Of a DNA stretch of 64,000 bases, positions 52,381 to 60,865 are shown piece after piece (the first letter of the stretch is position 1; every line of letters starts with the position of its first letter). Source of the DNA: Planctomycetaceae bacterium (GTDB taxonomy: Bacteria; Planctomycetota; UBA1135; GCA-002686595). The notes beneath the pieces were generated by a model that had not been told where the DNA came from, did no database searches, and worked only from the letters and a program-made list of their open reading frames with translations. The translations under genes and the position numbers were made by a program. The stretch covers positions 62,001-126,000 of the forward strand of contig WGMC01000008.1 of assembly GCA_016125265.1 (NCBI GenBank). Reading direction: 5' to 3'.

Positions 52381-53682
52381 ATGCTCCTTTCGATCGCCCT
52401 GCTGTTGGCGCTGGCCGCGCCGGTCCCCTTGTCCGCGAGCACGGCACCCGTGCCCATCGCCAGCCAGGGTCCCGACGCCAAGGAGCAGAAGGCCCTCCTC
52501 GCCGAATGGGTGGAACTCGGCCCGCGGGCCATGGGGCCGCAGCGCGAGCGCCAACGGCAGATCCTGGCCCGTTTTGGCGAGCTCCCCCAACCGAACGATC
52601 GGGACCTCAACAAGGTGGAGAAGGAGCTGGCCGCCCTCGTCGCGGACCTGCCGGGCCTGCCCAAGGGCAGCGGCCGCCAGTTCCTCGACCCGAAGGAGAA
52701 ACGCGGCCTCTACCTGGTGGGCGGGAAGTCGCGCTCACCCAAGGGCCTGTTCATCGGGCTGCACGGCGGGGGACTGGGCGCGGGCGATGCGGAGGAGGCG
52801 CGCAGCAACTGGGAGAGCGCCGCCGCCGCAGAGGGCTGGCTCGCGATCTTCCCCGAGGTGCTCGTCAAAACGGAACACGGGTGGACCGACTCGGGCACGG
52901 AGGAGTTCGTGCTCGAACTGATCGAACGCGCCCTGCGCACCCACAAGCTGCCCCCCGACCGGGTGTTCCTCGCAGGCCACTCGATGGGCGGTTACGGGGC
53001 CTGGACGGTGGGAGCGCGCCACGCGGACCGTTTCGCCGGCTTGGTCGCGTCGGCGGGCGCTCCCACGCCGCTGCTCGGCCCCGACCGGCGGCCCAAGGGC
53101 GTCGATTGGGGGGTGGTGCCCAACCTGCGCAACACACGCATGGTCGTGTTCCAGAGCAGCGATGATCCGCAGGTGACGCCGGACGCCAACCGCGTGGCGG
53201 CCAAGGAGGTGGAGGCCGCGCGCGAACGCTGGGGCGGGTACCCGTTCGAGTACTGGGAGGTCGACGGCAACGGCCACGCGCTGCCGCCCGGGGGCGCCAA
53301 GGTGCTGCTCGAAAAGGTGGCCGACGCGCGGCGGGTGGCCCGTCCCGAGCGGGTGGTCTGGCAGCCTGTCTTGAGCTGGAAACGCCAGTTCCACTGGCTG
53401 TTCTGGGAGACGCCACCGGTGGGTGCCGTGATTGACGCCAGCGTCGATCGGGAGGCGGGCCGCATCGAGATCCGCGCCGAGCCCCATGCCGGGGGCCTCG
53501 AGGTGCTGCTCGGGCCCGAACTGGTCGACGTGGAGCGCGAGCTGGTCGTGCTCGTCAACGGCGAGGAGCGCTTCCGCGGGGTGCCGCAGCCGAGCTATGC
53601 GGCCGTGCTCGAAACGGCGATCTGGGGCGACCCGGATCTGCTGTACCGGATGCGGGTCGCGCTCGATCGGAAGGGGCCCTAG
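52381..53682 (+). CDS. Secreted esterase-like protein (alpha/beta hydrolase)
   Basis: 433 residues. A signal peptide (MLLSIALLLALAAPVPLSAS) is followed by a helical linker (residues 40-100) and the hydrolase domain: LFIGLHGGGLGAGDAEEA near the oxyanion site, GHSMGGYGAW with the nucleophile Ser at about 202, QSSDDPQVTP for the acid, and DGNGHALPPG for the His. It belongs to the PHB-depolymerase/Phospholipase-carboxylesterase class. The last 100 residues form a beta-rich tail (GGLEVLLGPELVDVERELVV, then NGEERFRGVPQ). The stop overlaps that of the next, convergent gene in CTAG. Confidence 0.85.
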   Translation: MLLSIALLLALAAPVPLSASTAPVPIASQGPDAKEQKALLAEWVELGPRAMGPQRERQRQILARFGELPQPNDRDLNKVEKELAALVADLPGLPKGSGRQFLDPKEKRGLYLVGGKSRSPKGLFIGLHGGGLGAGDAEEARSNWESAAAAEGWLAIFPEVLVKTEHGWTDSGTEEFVLELIERALRTHKLPPDRVFLAGHSMGGYGAWTVGARHADRFAGLVASAGAPTPLLGPDRRPKGVDWGVVPNLRNTRMVVFQSSDDPQVTPDANRVAAKEVEAARERWGGYPFEYWEVDGNGHALPPGGAKVLLEKVADARRVARPERVVWQPVLSWKRQFHWLFWETPPVGAVIDASVDREAGRIEIRAEPHAGGLEVLLGPELVDVERELVVLVNGEERFRGVPQPSYAAVLETAIWGDPDLLYRMRVALDRKGP

Positions 53683-54206
53683 CCGCCCAGGTAACCGAGA
53701 CCAGCGAGTTTGCTCGAAAGCGCGCTGTCGCCGGAGCTGGCCGCCCGCTGTTTGATGTCCTCGATCAGCCCGTGCAGGCGGGCGTCGCTCTCGTAGCCAA
53801 ACTCTTTGAGCCCCGCGTTCACCACGTCGAGGGAGATCGAGGGGTCCTTCGCGAAGAGTTTGTTGCCGACCGACGCGAAATCGCGGGACTCGAACGCGGT
53901 TCGGTTGGCCCGCGCGAGGGTCAAGAAGCGGTCCCTGGCGGCCTCCGCGTTCACGTGGGCTTGGGCCTCCACGAGGGCCACCTGGATCTCCTTCCAGCGC
54001 GGATCGGAGGGCGACGCGGCGAGGCCGGCGGCCGCGCGCTCGAGCAGCGGCAGGGCCTTGGCCCCGTCACCAGCGCCCAGGGCCTCGTAACCCGCCTTCA
54101 GGGATTGTTCGGGCGTGCCCTCTCCACCGCCGCAGGCGGCCAGGGACAGGGCGAGGGCGGACCCGATCAGGGTGAGCCGGCGGCGGAGGGTGTCGGTGGT
54201 GCGCAT
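53679..54206 (-). CDS. TPR-like lipoprotein ending in LGYLGG
   Basis: 175 residues; lipobox LAAC (Cys25). A helical region follows (SLKAGYEALGAGDGAKALPL, AAAGLAASPSDPRWKEIQVA), with about two TPR-like pairs. It then continues with NRTAFESRDFASVGNKLFAK and ends SKLAGLGYLGG. A C-terminal K-L-x-G-L-G-Y tail also ends the 65-residue protein at 60610, at the far side of the phosphodiesterase genes. It is divergent from the sulfatase-like gene, 262 nt apart. Function unknown. Confidence 0.78.
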   Translation of the reverse strand: MRTTDTLRRRLTLIGSALALSLAACGGGEGTPEQSLKAGYEALGAGDGAKALPLLERAAAGLAASPSDPRWKEIQVALVEAQAHVNAEAARDRFLTLARANRTAFESRDFASVGNKLFAKDPSISLDVVNAGLKEFGYESDARLHGLIEDIKQRAASSGDSALSSKLAGLGYLGG

Positions 54207-54468
54207 GGTGTTTGGGGGGGCGGCAGCGGTTCCGGATTCAGGATACCCAACGGCGAGCGGTCGAGGCCGGGGACCGATCCGCGACCGTTCCCCTACGGAC
54301 GGATGACGGGCGCCGTTGGCCGCCGCCCGTCCGCGACAACGGCCGGGAGCCGCAAGTTGGTGGCTCCGGGGGCCGATGGGGTGCCCTGAGAGGGGTAAAG
54401 TTGTCCGCCCCAACTTTTGGCGACACCGCCCCGCCCTCCGCCGCCCCCAAGCCCCCGCCCCCGCCACC

Positions 54469-55425
54469 ATGGGCCTCTTCGACCTCTTCGCCAAGAAAAA
54501 GCCGGCGCCCTCGCCCAAGGGGCCGCCCAGGCCGCTGATGCGCCCCGGGGGCCTCGCGCCCCATCCCGAGCCGCAGGCGGACCACGACTTCGTGATCGTG
54601 ATCCTGGACTCGTGTCGTTACGACGCCCTGATGGCGGCGGCGCCGCGCACCCTGGCAAAGCTCGGGCCCATCGAGAAGCGCTACAGCTACGCGTCGTGGA
54701 CCGCGCCCAGCCACTACAACCTGCTGACCGGCCTCTTCCCCCACACGTCGCCGCCCAACGTCTACGCGTCGGAGTACTACAAGGAGGACTTCTACAACTT
54801 CAACCAGCGCCTCGGCTCGCGCGGCAAGCAGATCGACTTCGGCGCGATGGTGCCGGGCCTTTGGATGCCGTCGTTCCTGCGCAACAAGCTGGGGTACGCC
54901 ACCCACGCGCGTGTGTCGCTGCCCGTCTTGAACCCCAAGACCGGCATCAACCGGGACTTCGACAGCTTCCAGTTGATGGACCACCACAACGACATGGCGG
55001 CGATGCTGCCGACCATGAAGTTCTCGAGCGACCGCCCCAGCTTCTACATGCTCAACGTGGGCGAGACCCACTACCCCTACGCCAAGCCGGACGAGGACTC
55101 CTCCATGTGGCCGCGCATCAGCGGCGTGAACGGCGTCTTCAAGAAGATGAACGAGCAGGTGGACCCGAACTCGCCGTCGTTCAAAGAGGAGTTCCAGTTC
55201 TTCGACCAGGACAAACTCGACCAACTGCGCGAGCGCCAGATCGACACGGTTCGCTATTTGGACGGCGTTTTCGAGCAGCTCTTCGACCTACTGCCGAAGA
55301 ACACCCACCTGATCGTGACCGCCGACCACGGCGAGTTGTTCGGCGAGGAGGGTTACTTCGGCCACGGTCCGATCATGCACGAGAAGTGCTTCGAGGTGCC
55401 CTACGTGGAGGGCAAGGTCCGTTGA
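54469..55425 (+). CDS. Sulfatase-like alkaline-phosphatase-superfamily protein
   Basis: 318 residues, no signal peptide, so apparently cytoplasmic. Metal site pieces are VILDSCRYD at about 44-52 and [17 protein letters not shown] near the end. The position of the sulfatase motif (C/S-x-P-x-R) is TAPSH at 78-82, with Thr as the likely nucleophile, so it is not a formylglycine enzyme. It stops early after [14 protein letters not shown], shorter than sulfatases of 450-550. The last codons overlap the APS-kinase start by 4 nt (TTGA). It may hydrolyse or transfer a phosphate or sulfate ester; the reaction is inference. Confidence 0.82.
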   Translation: MGLFDLFAKKKPAPSPKGPPRPLMRPGGLAPHPEPQADHDFVIVILDSCRYDALMAAAPRTLAKLGPIEKRYSYASWTAPSHYNLLTGLFPHTSPPNVYASEYYKEDFYNFNQRLGSRGKQIDFGAMVPGLWMPSFLRNKLGYATHARVSLPVLNPKTGINRDFDSFQLMDHHNDMAAMLPTMKFSSDRPSFYMLNVGETHYPYAKPDEDSSMWPRISGVNGVFKKMNEQVDPNSPSFKEEFQFFDQDKLDQLRERQIDTVRYLDGVFEQLFDLLPKNTHLIVTADHGELFGEEGYFGHGPIMHEKCFEVPYVEGKVR

Positions 55426-55967
55426 GCGCGCCCGAGAAGCGGCAGGGATTCGTGCTGTGGTTCACGGGGCTCTCCGGTGCCGGCAAGAGCACACTTTCCC
55501 AGGCCATTGCGCCGCTCCTGCGCCAGCGCGGCCTTATGGTCGAGACCCTCGACGGCGACGAAGTGCGCGAGAACCTCTCGAAGGGCCTCACCTTCTCGAA
55601 GGAGGACCGCGACACCAACGTGCGCCGCATCGGTTTCGTCGCCAATCTGCTGGCGCGCAACGGCGTCTGCGCGATCACGGCGGCGATCTCCCCCTACGCC
55701 TCCGTGCGCGCCGAATGCCGCGCCATGGCCCAGGTGCCGTTCATCGAGGTGTACGTCAACGCACCGCTCGCCGTGGTAGAGGCCCGCGACGTCAAGGGAC
55801 TCTACGCGCGCGCCAGGGCCGGCCAAATCCCGCAGTTCACCGGTGTCAGCGACCCCTACGAACCCCCCGCGCGCCCGGAGGTGGAGGTCGACACCTCGAA
55901 GCTCTCGATCGAGGAGGGCGTGGACCTCGTCCTTCGCTACCTGGAGCGGCGCGGCCTGATTTCGTAA
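55422..55967 (+). CDS. cysC: Adenylylsulfate (APS) kinase
   Basis: 181 residues, near the family's 175-200. It phosphorylates APS to PAPS with ATP. The P-loop GLSGAGKST is at 16-24, followed by [30 protein letters not shown], where the D-G-D and R motifs bind APS. The later part [28 protein letters not shown] is diagnostic of CysC. The start is TTG and overlaps the TGA of the sulfatase-like gene by 4 nt, a sign of translational coupling. No ATP sulfurylase gene is nearby, so APS must come from elsewhere in the genome. Cytoplasmic. Confidence 0.93.
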   Translation: MSAPEKRQGFVLWFTGLSGAGKSTLSQAIAPLLRQRGLMVETLDGDEVRENLSKGLTFSKEDRDTNVRRIGFVANLLARNGVCAITAAISPYASVRAECRAMAQVPFIEVYVNAPLAVVEARDVKGLYARARAGQIPQFTGVSDPYEPPARPEVEVDTSKLSIEEGVDLVLRYLERRGLIS

Positions 55968-56149
55968 AGGTTCCCGTCGGGGTGCCCGATGTGTCCGGTG
56001 CCCGCTCGCGCCCGGGGCGGCCCCTGCGTACCTCGTGGTTTCGGGGGTATCCTCATGGGGCAGTCACCCGCGTCCGTCGGGTCGGCTCGAGGCCGCGAGC
56101 CGGAACCCATCGACACCCCGACTGCCACCGAAACGACCCCTCATTGACC

Positions 56150-58357
56150 ATGCTCGAAGCGCTGCGACCCCTCCGCATCGGCCCTCGGGGACGCCGTGTC
56201 TTCTGGGCCCTGACCCTGTTCGTCGGGCTGTGTGCCCCCGCTTCGGCCTACGTGGGGCCCGGCGCTGGCATGGCCGCGGCCGGCGGCGCGATCGTGCTGG
56301 TGGCGACCTTCGTGCTCGCGTTCGGCATCGTCGCGATCTGGCCGCTGAAGGCCGCCGTGCGGTTCGTGCAGAGCCGCGGCAAGGCCCGCCCCAAGGTCAA
56401 ACGCTTCGTGATCCTCGGCCTCGATGGTTTCGACCCCGGCCTGGCGCGCCGGTTCGCGGCCGAGGGCCGCATGCCGAACTTCGAGAAGCTGGCGGCCGAG
56501 GGCTGTTTCCACGACCTCGAAACGGCCTACCCCTCCATCTCCCCCGTGGCGTGGTCGAGCTTCGCCACCGGCGTGGACGCCTCGCGCCACAACATCTACG
56601 ACTTCCTGACCCGGGACCCCTGCAACTACCTTCCGTCCCTGTCGTCGACCGACGTGCGCACCCTGCCGCGCACCCTGAACCTCGGGTTTGCCAAGGTGCC
56701 CATGGGCACACGGGCGCTCACGCGCCTGCTGCAAAAGAGCCAGCCCTTCTGGAAGCTCCTGGGCCAGCGCTACGTGTGGTCCTCCATCGTGCGGGTGCCC
56801 ATCACGTTCCCGGCCCAGGCGTTCCCGAACGGCACATTGCTCTCCGGCATGTGTGTGCCCGACATCCAAGGCACACAAGGGTCCTTCAGCTTCTACTCGA
56901 CCAAGTCGCGCCCCGCCGGCAAGCACATCGGCGGGCAGCAGTACCAGGTCAAGAAGAAGGGCCAGGTGATCGAGTCCAACCTGACCGGCCCTCAAGGGGC
57001 CGACGGCCACCGCACGAAGTGCCCCTTCCGCGTGGATCTGGACCCGGCCACGGGCACCGCGACGTTCACGGTGGGGGAAGAGCGCGCCGTCGTGAAGGCG
57101 AAGGAGTACACCCCGTGGATGACGATCCCGTTTGGCAAGATCACGGGCATCGCGCGTTTCTACATCCAGTCGTGGCAGGGTGAAGACGTGGAGATCTACG
57201 TCACGCCGATCAACTTGGATCCGGCGAACCCGGCCATGCCAATCAGCCACCCGTTCGTCTATTCGATCTACCTGGCGAAGCTGCTCGGCCCCTACGCGAC
57301 GCTGGGACTCGCAGAGGACACCTGGGCGCTCAACGAGCGCGTGATCGACGAGGACGCGTTCCTGACCCAGGCCTGGTCGATCTTCGACGAGCGCAAGAAG
57401 CAGCTCTGGGACGTGCTCGAGAAGACCAAGAAGGGTTTCGTGACGGTCGTTTTCGACACGACCGACCGCGTCAGCCACATGTTCTACCGGTTCCTCGACC
57501 CGACCCACCCGGCCAACCACGGCCAGGACGTCGCGAAGTACGCCCACGTGATTCCTGAGATGTACGGGCGCATGGACGAGTTCCTGGGCGAGGTGCGCGC
57601 CAAGATCGGGCCCGACCCGGACACCGTCTTCGTGGTGATGAGCGACCACGGCTTTTGCAACTTCCGCCGCTGCGTCAACCTGAACTCGTGGCTGCGCGAC
57701 GAGGGGTACCTCGTCTTGAAGGACGGCCGCGACACCAGTGGCGATTGGTTCGAACACGTCGATTGGGACCGCACACGCGCGTTCACCCTCGGCCTCACGG
57801 GTGTCTTCCTGAACCGCAAGGGGCGCGAAGCCAAAGGCATCGTGCAGCCCGGCGCGGAATTGGACGGCCTTGCGCTCGAGATCAAACACAAGCTGGAGAG
57901 CCTGCGCGACCCGCTCACCGGCGACCGTGTGGTGAAGGAGTGTTTTGTCACCGGCGACATCCACTCCGGGCCGTATGCGGACCTCGCCCCCGAACTGCTC
58001 GTCGGTTACGAGCGCGGTTATCGCCACTCCTGGGACTGCGCGACGGGCGCGGTGTCGAAGGATGTGTTCACCGACAACACGAAGAGCTGGTCCGGCGACC
58101 ACTGTGTCGATCCGCGGCTCGTGCCCGGCGTGTTCTGGTGCAACCGGCCGATCACCAAGGAACGTCCGAACATCCTCGACCTCGCGCCGACGGCCCTCGA
58201 TCTTTTTGGTGTGCCGATCCCGCGGTACATGCAGGGCAAGAGCCTCTTCGGCCCGAAGTCGGACGTCGCGGTCCCTGCGGAGACCGCCGCGGAGACCACC
58301 GCGGAGGCCCCCGCGGCCCGCCGCTCGAAAGCCAAACCCCAGGGTGTGAACGCGTGA
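56150..58357 (+). CDS. Membrane-anchored type I phosphodiesterase/AP-superfamily protein
   Basis: 735 residues. An N-terminal signal or helix, then AYVGPGAGMAAAGG (about 33-46) and a second helix (LVATFVLAFGIVAIWPL) precede the catalytic domain. Metal ligands are seen in FVILGLDGFDPG (D92), DRVSHMFYRFLD and MSDHGFCNF; the nucleophile lies in PSISPVAWSSFATG. This is the nucleotide pyrophosphatase/phosphodiesterase branch. It may cleave a phosphodiester or transfer a phospho-group outside the membrane. The next gene is a paralogue with a 4-nt overlap (GTGA). The C-terminus is Ala/Pro-rich. Confidence 0.87.
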   Translation: MLEALRPLRIGPRGRRVFWALTLFVGLCAPASAYVGPGAGMAAAGGAIVLVATFVLAFGIVAIWPLKAAVRFVQSRGKARPKVKRFVILGLDGFDPGLARRFAAEGRMPNFEKLAAEGCFHDLETAYPSISPVAWSSFATGVDASRHNIYDFLTRDPCNYLPSLSSTDVRTLPRTLNLGFAKVPMGTRALTRLLQKSQPFWKLLGQRYVWSSIVRVPITFPAQAFPNGTLLSGMCVPDIQGTQGSFSFYSTKSRPAGKHIGGQQYQVKKKGQVIESNLTGPQGADGHRTKCPFRVDLDPATGTATFTVGEERAVVKAKEYTPWMTIPFGKITGIARFYIQSWQGEDVEIYVTPINLDPANPAMPISHPFVYSIYLAKLLGPYATLGLAEDTWALNERVIDEDAFLTQAWSIFDERKKQLWDVLEKTKKGFVTVVFDTTDRVSHMFYRFLDPTHPANHGQDVAKYAHVIPEMYGRMDEFLGEVRAKIGPDPDTVFVVMSDHGFCNFRRCVNLNSWLRDEGYLVLKDGRDTSGDWFEHVDWDRTRAFTLGLTGVFLNRKGREAKGIVQPGAELDGLALEIKHKLESLRDPLTGDRVVKECFVTGDIHSGPYADLAPELLVGYERGYRHSWDCATGAVSKDVFTDNTKSWSGDHCVDPRLVPGVFWCNRPITKERPNILDLAPTALDLFGVPIPRYMQGKSLFGPKSDVAVPAETAAETTAEAPAARRSKAKPQGVNA

Positions 58358-60564
58358 GACTGCCCCGTTGGACCGTGTACCCGGCCCTTGGCGTGCTGGC
58401 GGTCGTCTTCGTGGCGGCGTTGCCCAAGCGCAGTGACGACCCCAACGAGGGTGCGGCGCGCGAGGCGCAGCGTTTGGCCGCCACGGCGCCAGAGAACCCT
58501 GGGCCGGCCCGCCGCGGCATCGGCGAAGAGCCCATCGAGTTGGCGCCCGTCGTCGCGTCACCCAACGCCGCCGCGCGCTCCGCGGCCACCTACGAGCGTG
58601 TGATCGTGCTGGGCATCGACGGCCTCGACCCTGAGCTCCTGGCCGGTGTCATCGAGCGCCATCCCGAACGCACGAAGAACTTGACCTGGCTCGTCGAGCA
58701 AAGTGGCGGCATCCACTCGCTCGGCACCAGCACACCGCCGCAGAGCCCGGTGGCCTGGTCGAACCTGATCACCGGATTGGACCCGGGCGGCCACGGCATC
58801 TTCGACTTCATCCACCGCGACCTCGTGACGCGCGAGGGTGTGCCCTCCGCGACGCGCTCGACCAGCAGCTTCTTCGGTTTGATCGAAGGCCAGGAGCCTG
58901 CGCGCTCGGGCAAACCCTTCTGGCAACTGCTTGCGGAGAAGGGTGTGCCCGCCGACATCTGGCGCATGCCGGCCAACTTCCCGCCCGAGCGCAGCCTGGG
59001 GGTGTCCTTCAGCGGCATGCTGACACCCGCGATCGACTCGGCCTACGGCCAGGCAAGTCTGTACACGAGCGATCCGTTCCTGCGCACGGAGCTGGGTTAC
59101 TCGAAGGTCGAACTCGTCACGCTGCGCGGCGGGGTCGGGCGCACCGTGGTGAATGGACCGATCCGCAGCGACGGGACCATCGCGACGGCCGCCCTCAACC
59201 TGCACGTCGATGAAGAAGCGCGGACCATTGCGATCGAGGGCGGCGAGCGCACGTTGCTCGCCCGCGTCGGCGAATGGACAGAGTTCACGCGGTTCTCGTT
59301 CGACGTGGAGCCCTGGATCCCATTCTTCGGCGACGTCAGCGGCATCGGCCGCTTCTACCTGAAGAGCCTCGAACCCGAGTTCGAGCTCTACCTCTCGCCG
59401 ATCAACATCGACCCGAAAAACGCCACGCCGCCGGTTTCGGAGCCGGCCGATGCGTCGGCAAAGGTGGTAGACGCCGTGGGGCTCTACTACACCCAGGGCA
59501 TGCCGGAGGACGTGAACGCGCTGAAGGATCGGCTGCTGGACGACAGCGAGTTCCTGGGGCAGAGCCAGCAGGTGTACTTGGAGAGCCTGGTGTTGCTCGA
59601 ACACGCGCTCGAGCGCCACCTCGCCGAACCGCGCGGCGGACTGTGCTTCTTCTACGTCAGCACAGTCGACCTGATGTCGCACATGCTGTGGCGCCACAGC
59701 GATCGGAGCCACCCGCACCACGATGCCGCACTGGCCGAGGAGTCGACCGAGGTCTGGTCCGGTCGCGCGGGCAGTCGGTTTGGCGACGTGCTCGACGACA
59801 TCTACTTGCACGCCGATCCCATCGTCGGTCTGGTGCGCAAGCGCATGCAGGACGTGCCGCACACGCTGGTCGTGATGAGCGACCACGGGTTCGCGCCGTT
59901 CGCGCGCAAGTTCTCCTTGAACACGTGGCTCGTCGAACGCGGTTATCTCGTGCTGGAAGATGGCATCGAACGGGATCCCGCGACCGGGGCTTTCCTGCGC
60001 ACGAAGGGCGAAACGAAGGAGACCTTCACTCCGAAACTCGACGGCGCGGATGTGGTCGATTGGTCGAAGACACGCGCCTACGGCATGGGCTTCAACGGCC
60101 TCTACCTGAACCTCGCGGGCCGCGAAGCAGATCCCGGTGGCATCGTGCAGCCAGGACCTGAGGCCGAGGCGCTGCTCCGCGAAATCAAAGCCGCCCTGGA
60201 GGCCGAGATCGACCCCCAAACCGGCGAACGGGTGGTGTTGCGGGCCGACCTGGCCAGCGACGTCTACATCGGCCGCGAGCGCCTCGGCGACGCTCCCGAC
60301 ATCGTCGTGGGGTACAACTCGGGGTACTGCAACTCGGACCAGGCGTCGGTGGGGGACATCCCGTCGGCCGTGCTGGCCGACAACCTGGGCGGCACGTTCA
60401 ACGGCAGCCACCTGATGGCGCCCGAGGTGGTGTCCGGTGTGTTGCTCGCGACCCGGCCCGTGCGGCCCGGCGCCCACGACCTGTGCGACCTCACCGTGGA
60501 ACTCCTGGCCCGCTACGGCGTGGCACCCGGACCGGGCATGCGCGGCGAACGTGTGCTCGAGTGA
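58354..60564 (+). CDS. Second membrane-anchored type I phosphodiesterase
   Basis: 736 residues, start GTG overlapping the TGA of its paralogue. One N-terminal helix (residues 9-24) and a linker precede the domain. Ligands lie in VIVLGIDGLDPELL (D89), LMSHMLWRHSD and MSDHGFAPFARKF, with the nucleophile in PPQSPVAWSNLITG. It is collinear with the preceding protein from there to the end, including VGYNSGYCNSD for a late metal ligand. It lacks the YVGPGAG helix pair. The two may form a heteromeric unit. Substrate unknown. Confidence 0.87.
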   Translation: MRLPRWTVYPALGVLAVVFVAALPKRSDDPNEGAAREAQRLAATAPENPGPARRGIGEEPIELAPVVASPNAAARSAATYERVIVLGIDGLDPELLAGVIERHPERTKNLTWLVEQSGGIHSLGTSTPPQSPVAWSNLITGLDPGGHGIFDFIHRDLVTREGVPSATRSTSSFFGLIEGQEPARSGKPFWQLLAEKGVPADIWRMPANFPPERSLGVSFSGMLTPAIDSAYGQASLYTSDPFLRTELGYSKVELVTLRGGVGRTVVNGPIRSDGTIATAALNLHVDEEARTIAIEGGERTLLARVGEWTEFTRFSFDVEPWIPFFGDVSGIGRFYLKSLEPEFELYLSPINIDPKNATPPVSEPADASAKVVDAVGLYYTQGMPEDVNALKDRLLDDSEFLGQSQQVYLESLVLLEHALERHLAEPRGGLCFFYVSTVDLMSHMLWRHSDRSHPHHDAALAEESTEVWSGRAGSRFGDVLDDIYLHADPIVGLVRKRMQDVPHTLVVMSDHGFAPFARKFSLNTWLVERGYLVLEDGIERDPATGAFLRTKGETKETFTPKLDGADVVDWSKTRAYGMGFNGLYLNLAGREADPGGIVQPGPEAEALLREIKAALEAEIDPQTGERVVLRADLASDVYIGRERLGDAPDIVVGYNSGYCNSDQASVGDIPSAVLADNLGGTFNGSHLMAPEVVSGVLLATRPVRPGAHDLCDLTVELLARYGVAPGPGMRGERVLE

Positions 60565-60609
60565 AACAAACCCTACTTCGACCCCCAGCAGCAAACGACG
60601 ACGGCAGGC

Positions 60610-60807
60610 ATGTTCGGCAGCGGCAACAAAATCAAACTGGACAAGGACCTGATCGATCGGGTGAAACGCGTCGCGGAAGTGGCGGGTTACGCCTCGCACG
60701 AGGAGTTCATCGTGCACATCATCGAGCGCGAACTGGCGCAGTTCGAGGGCGCCAGCTCCGACGAGGAGATCACCGAGAAGTTGCGCGGGCTCGGTTACAT
60801 CAGCTGA
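60610..60807 (+). CDS. 65-residue protein, ribbon-helix-helix-like, ending LGYIS
   Basis: Starts MFGSGNKIKLDKDLIDRVKR, then VAEVAGYASHEEFIVHIIERELAQF, which looks like a short strand followed by two helices, as in ribbon-helix-helix proteins. The rest is an acidic hinge and a tail EITEKLRGLGYIS. The tail resembles that of the TPR-like lipoprotein at 53679. It lies 45 nt after the phosphodiesterase gene. It could regulate the operon or mark a partner; nothing more can be said from the sequence. Confidence 0.75.
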   Translation: MFGSGNKIKLDKDLIDRVKRVAEVAGYASHEEFIVHIIERELAQFEGASSDEEITEKLRGLGYIS

Positions 60808-60865
60808 GCCCTATCCGGCTGGCATCCCCCTCCCGTTCCGCCAAACGCCCCGGCCCCCCCCACCG

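Noticed and set aside
2..55425. FGE-fold proteins as maturation factors for the sulfatase-like protein
   Set aside because: The FGE copies lack the active-site Cys pair, and the sulfatase-like protein lacks the C/S-x-P-x-R motif; one is exported and the other cytoplasmic.
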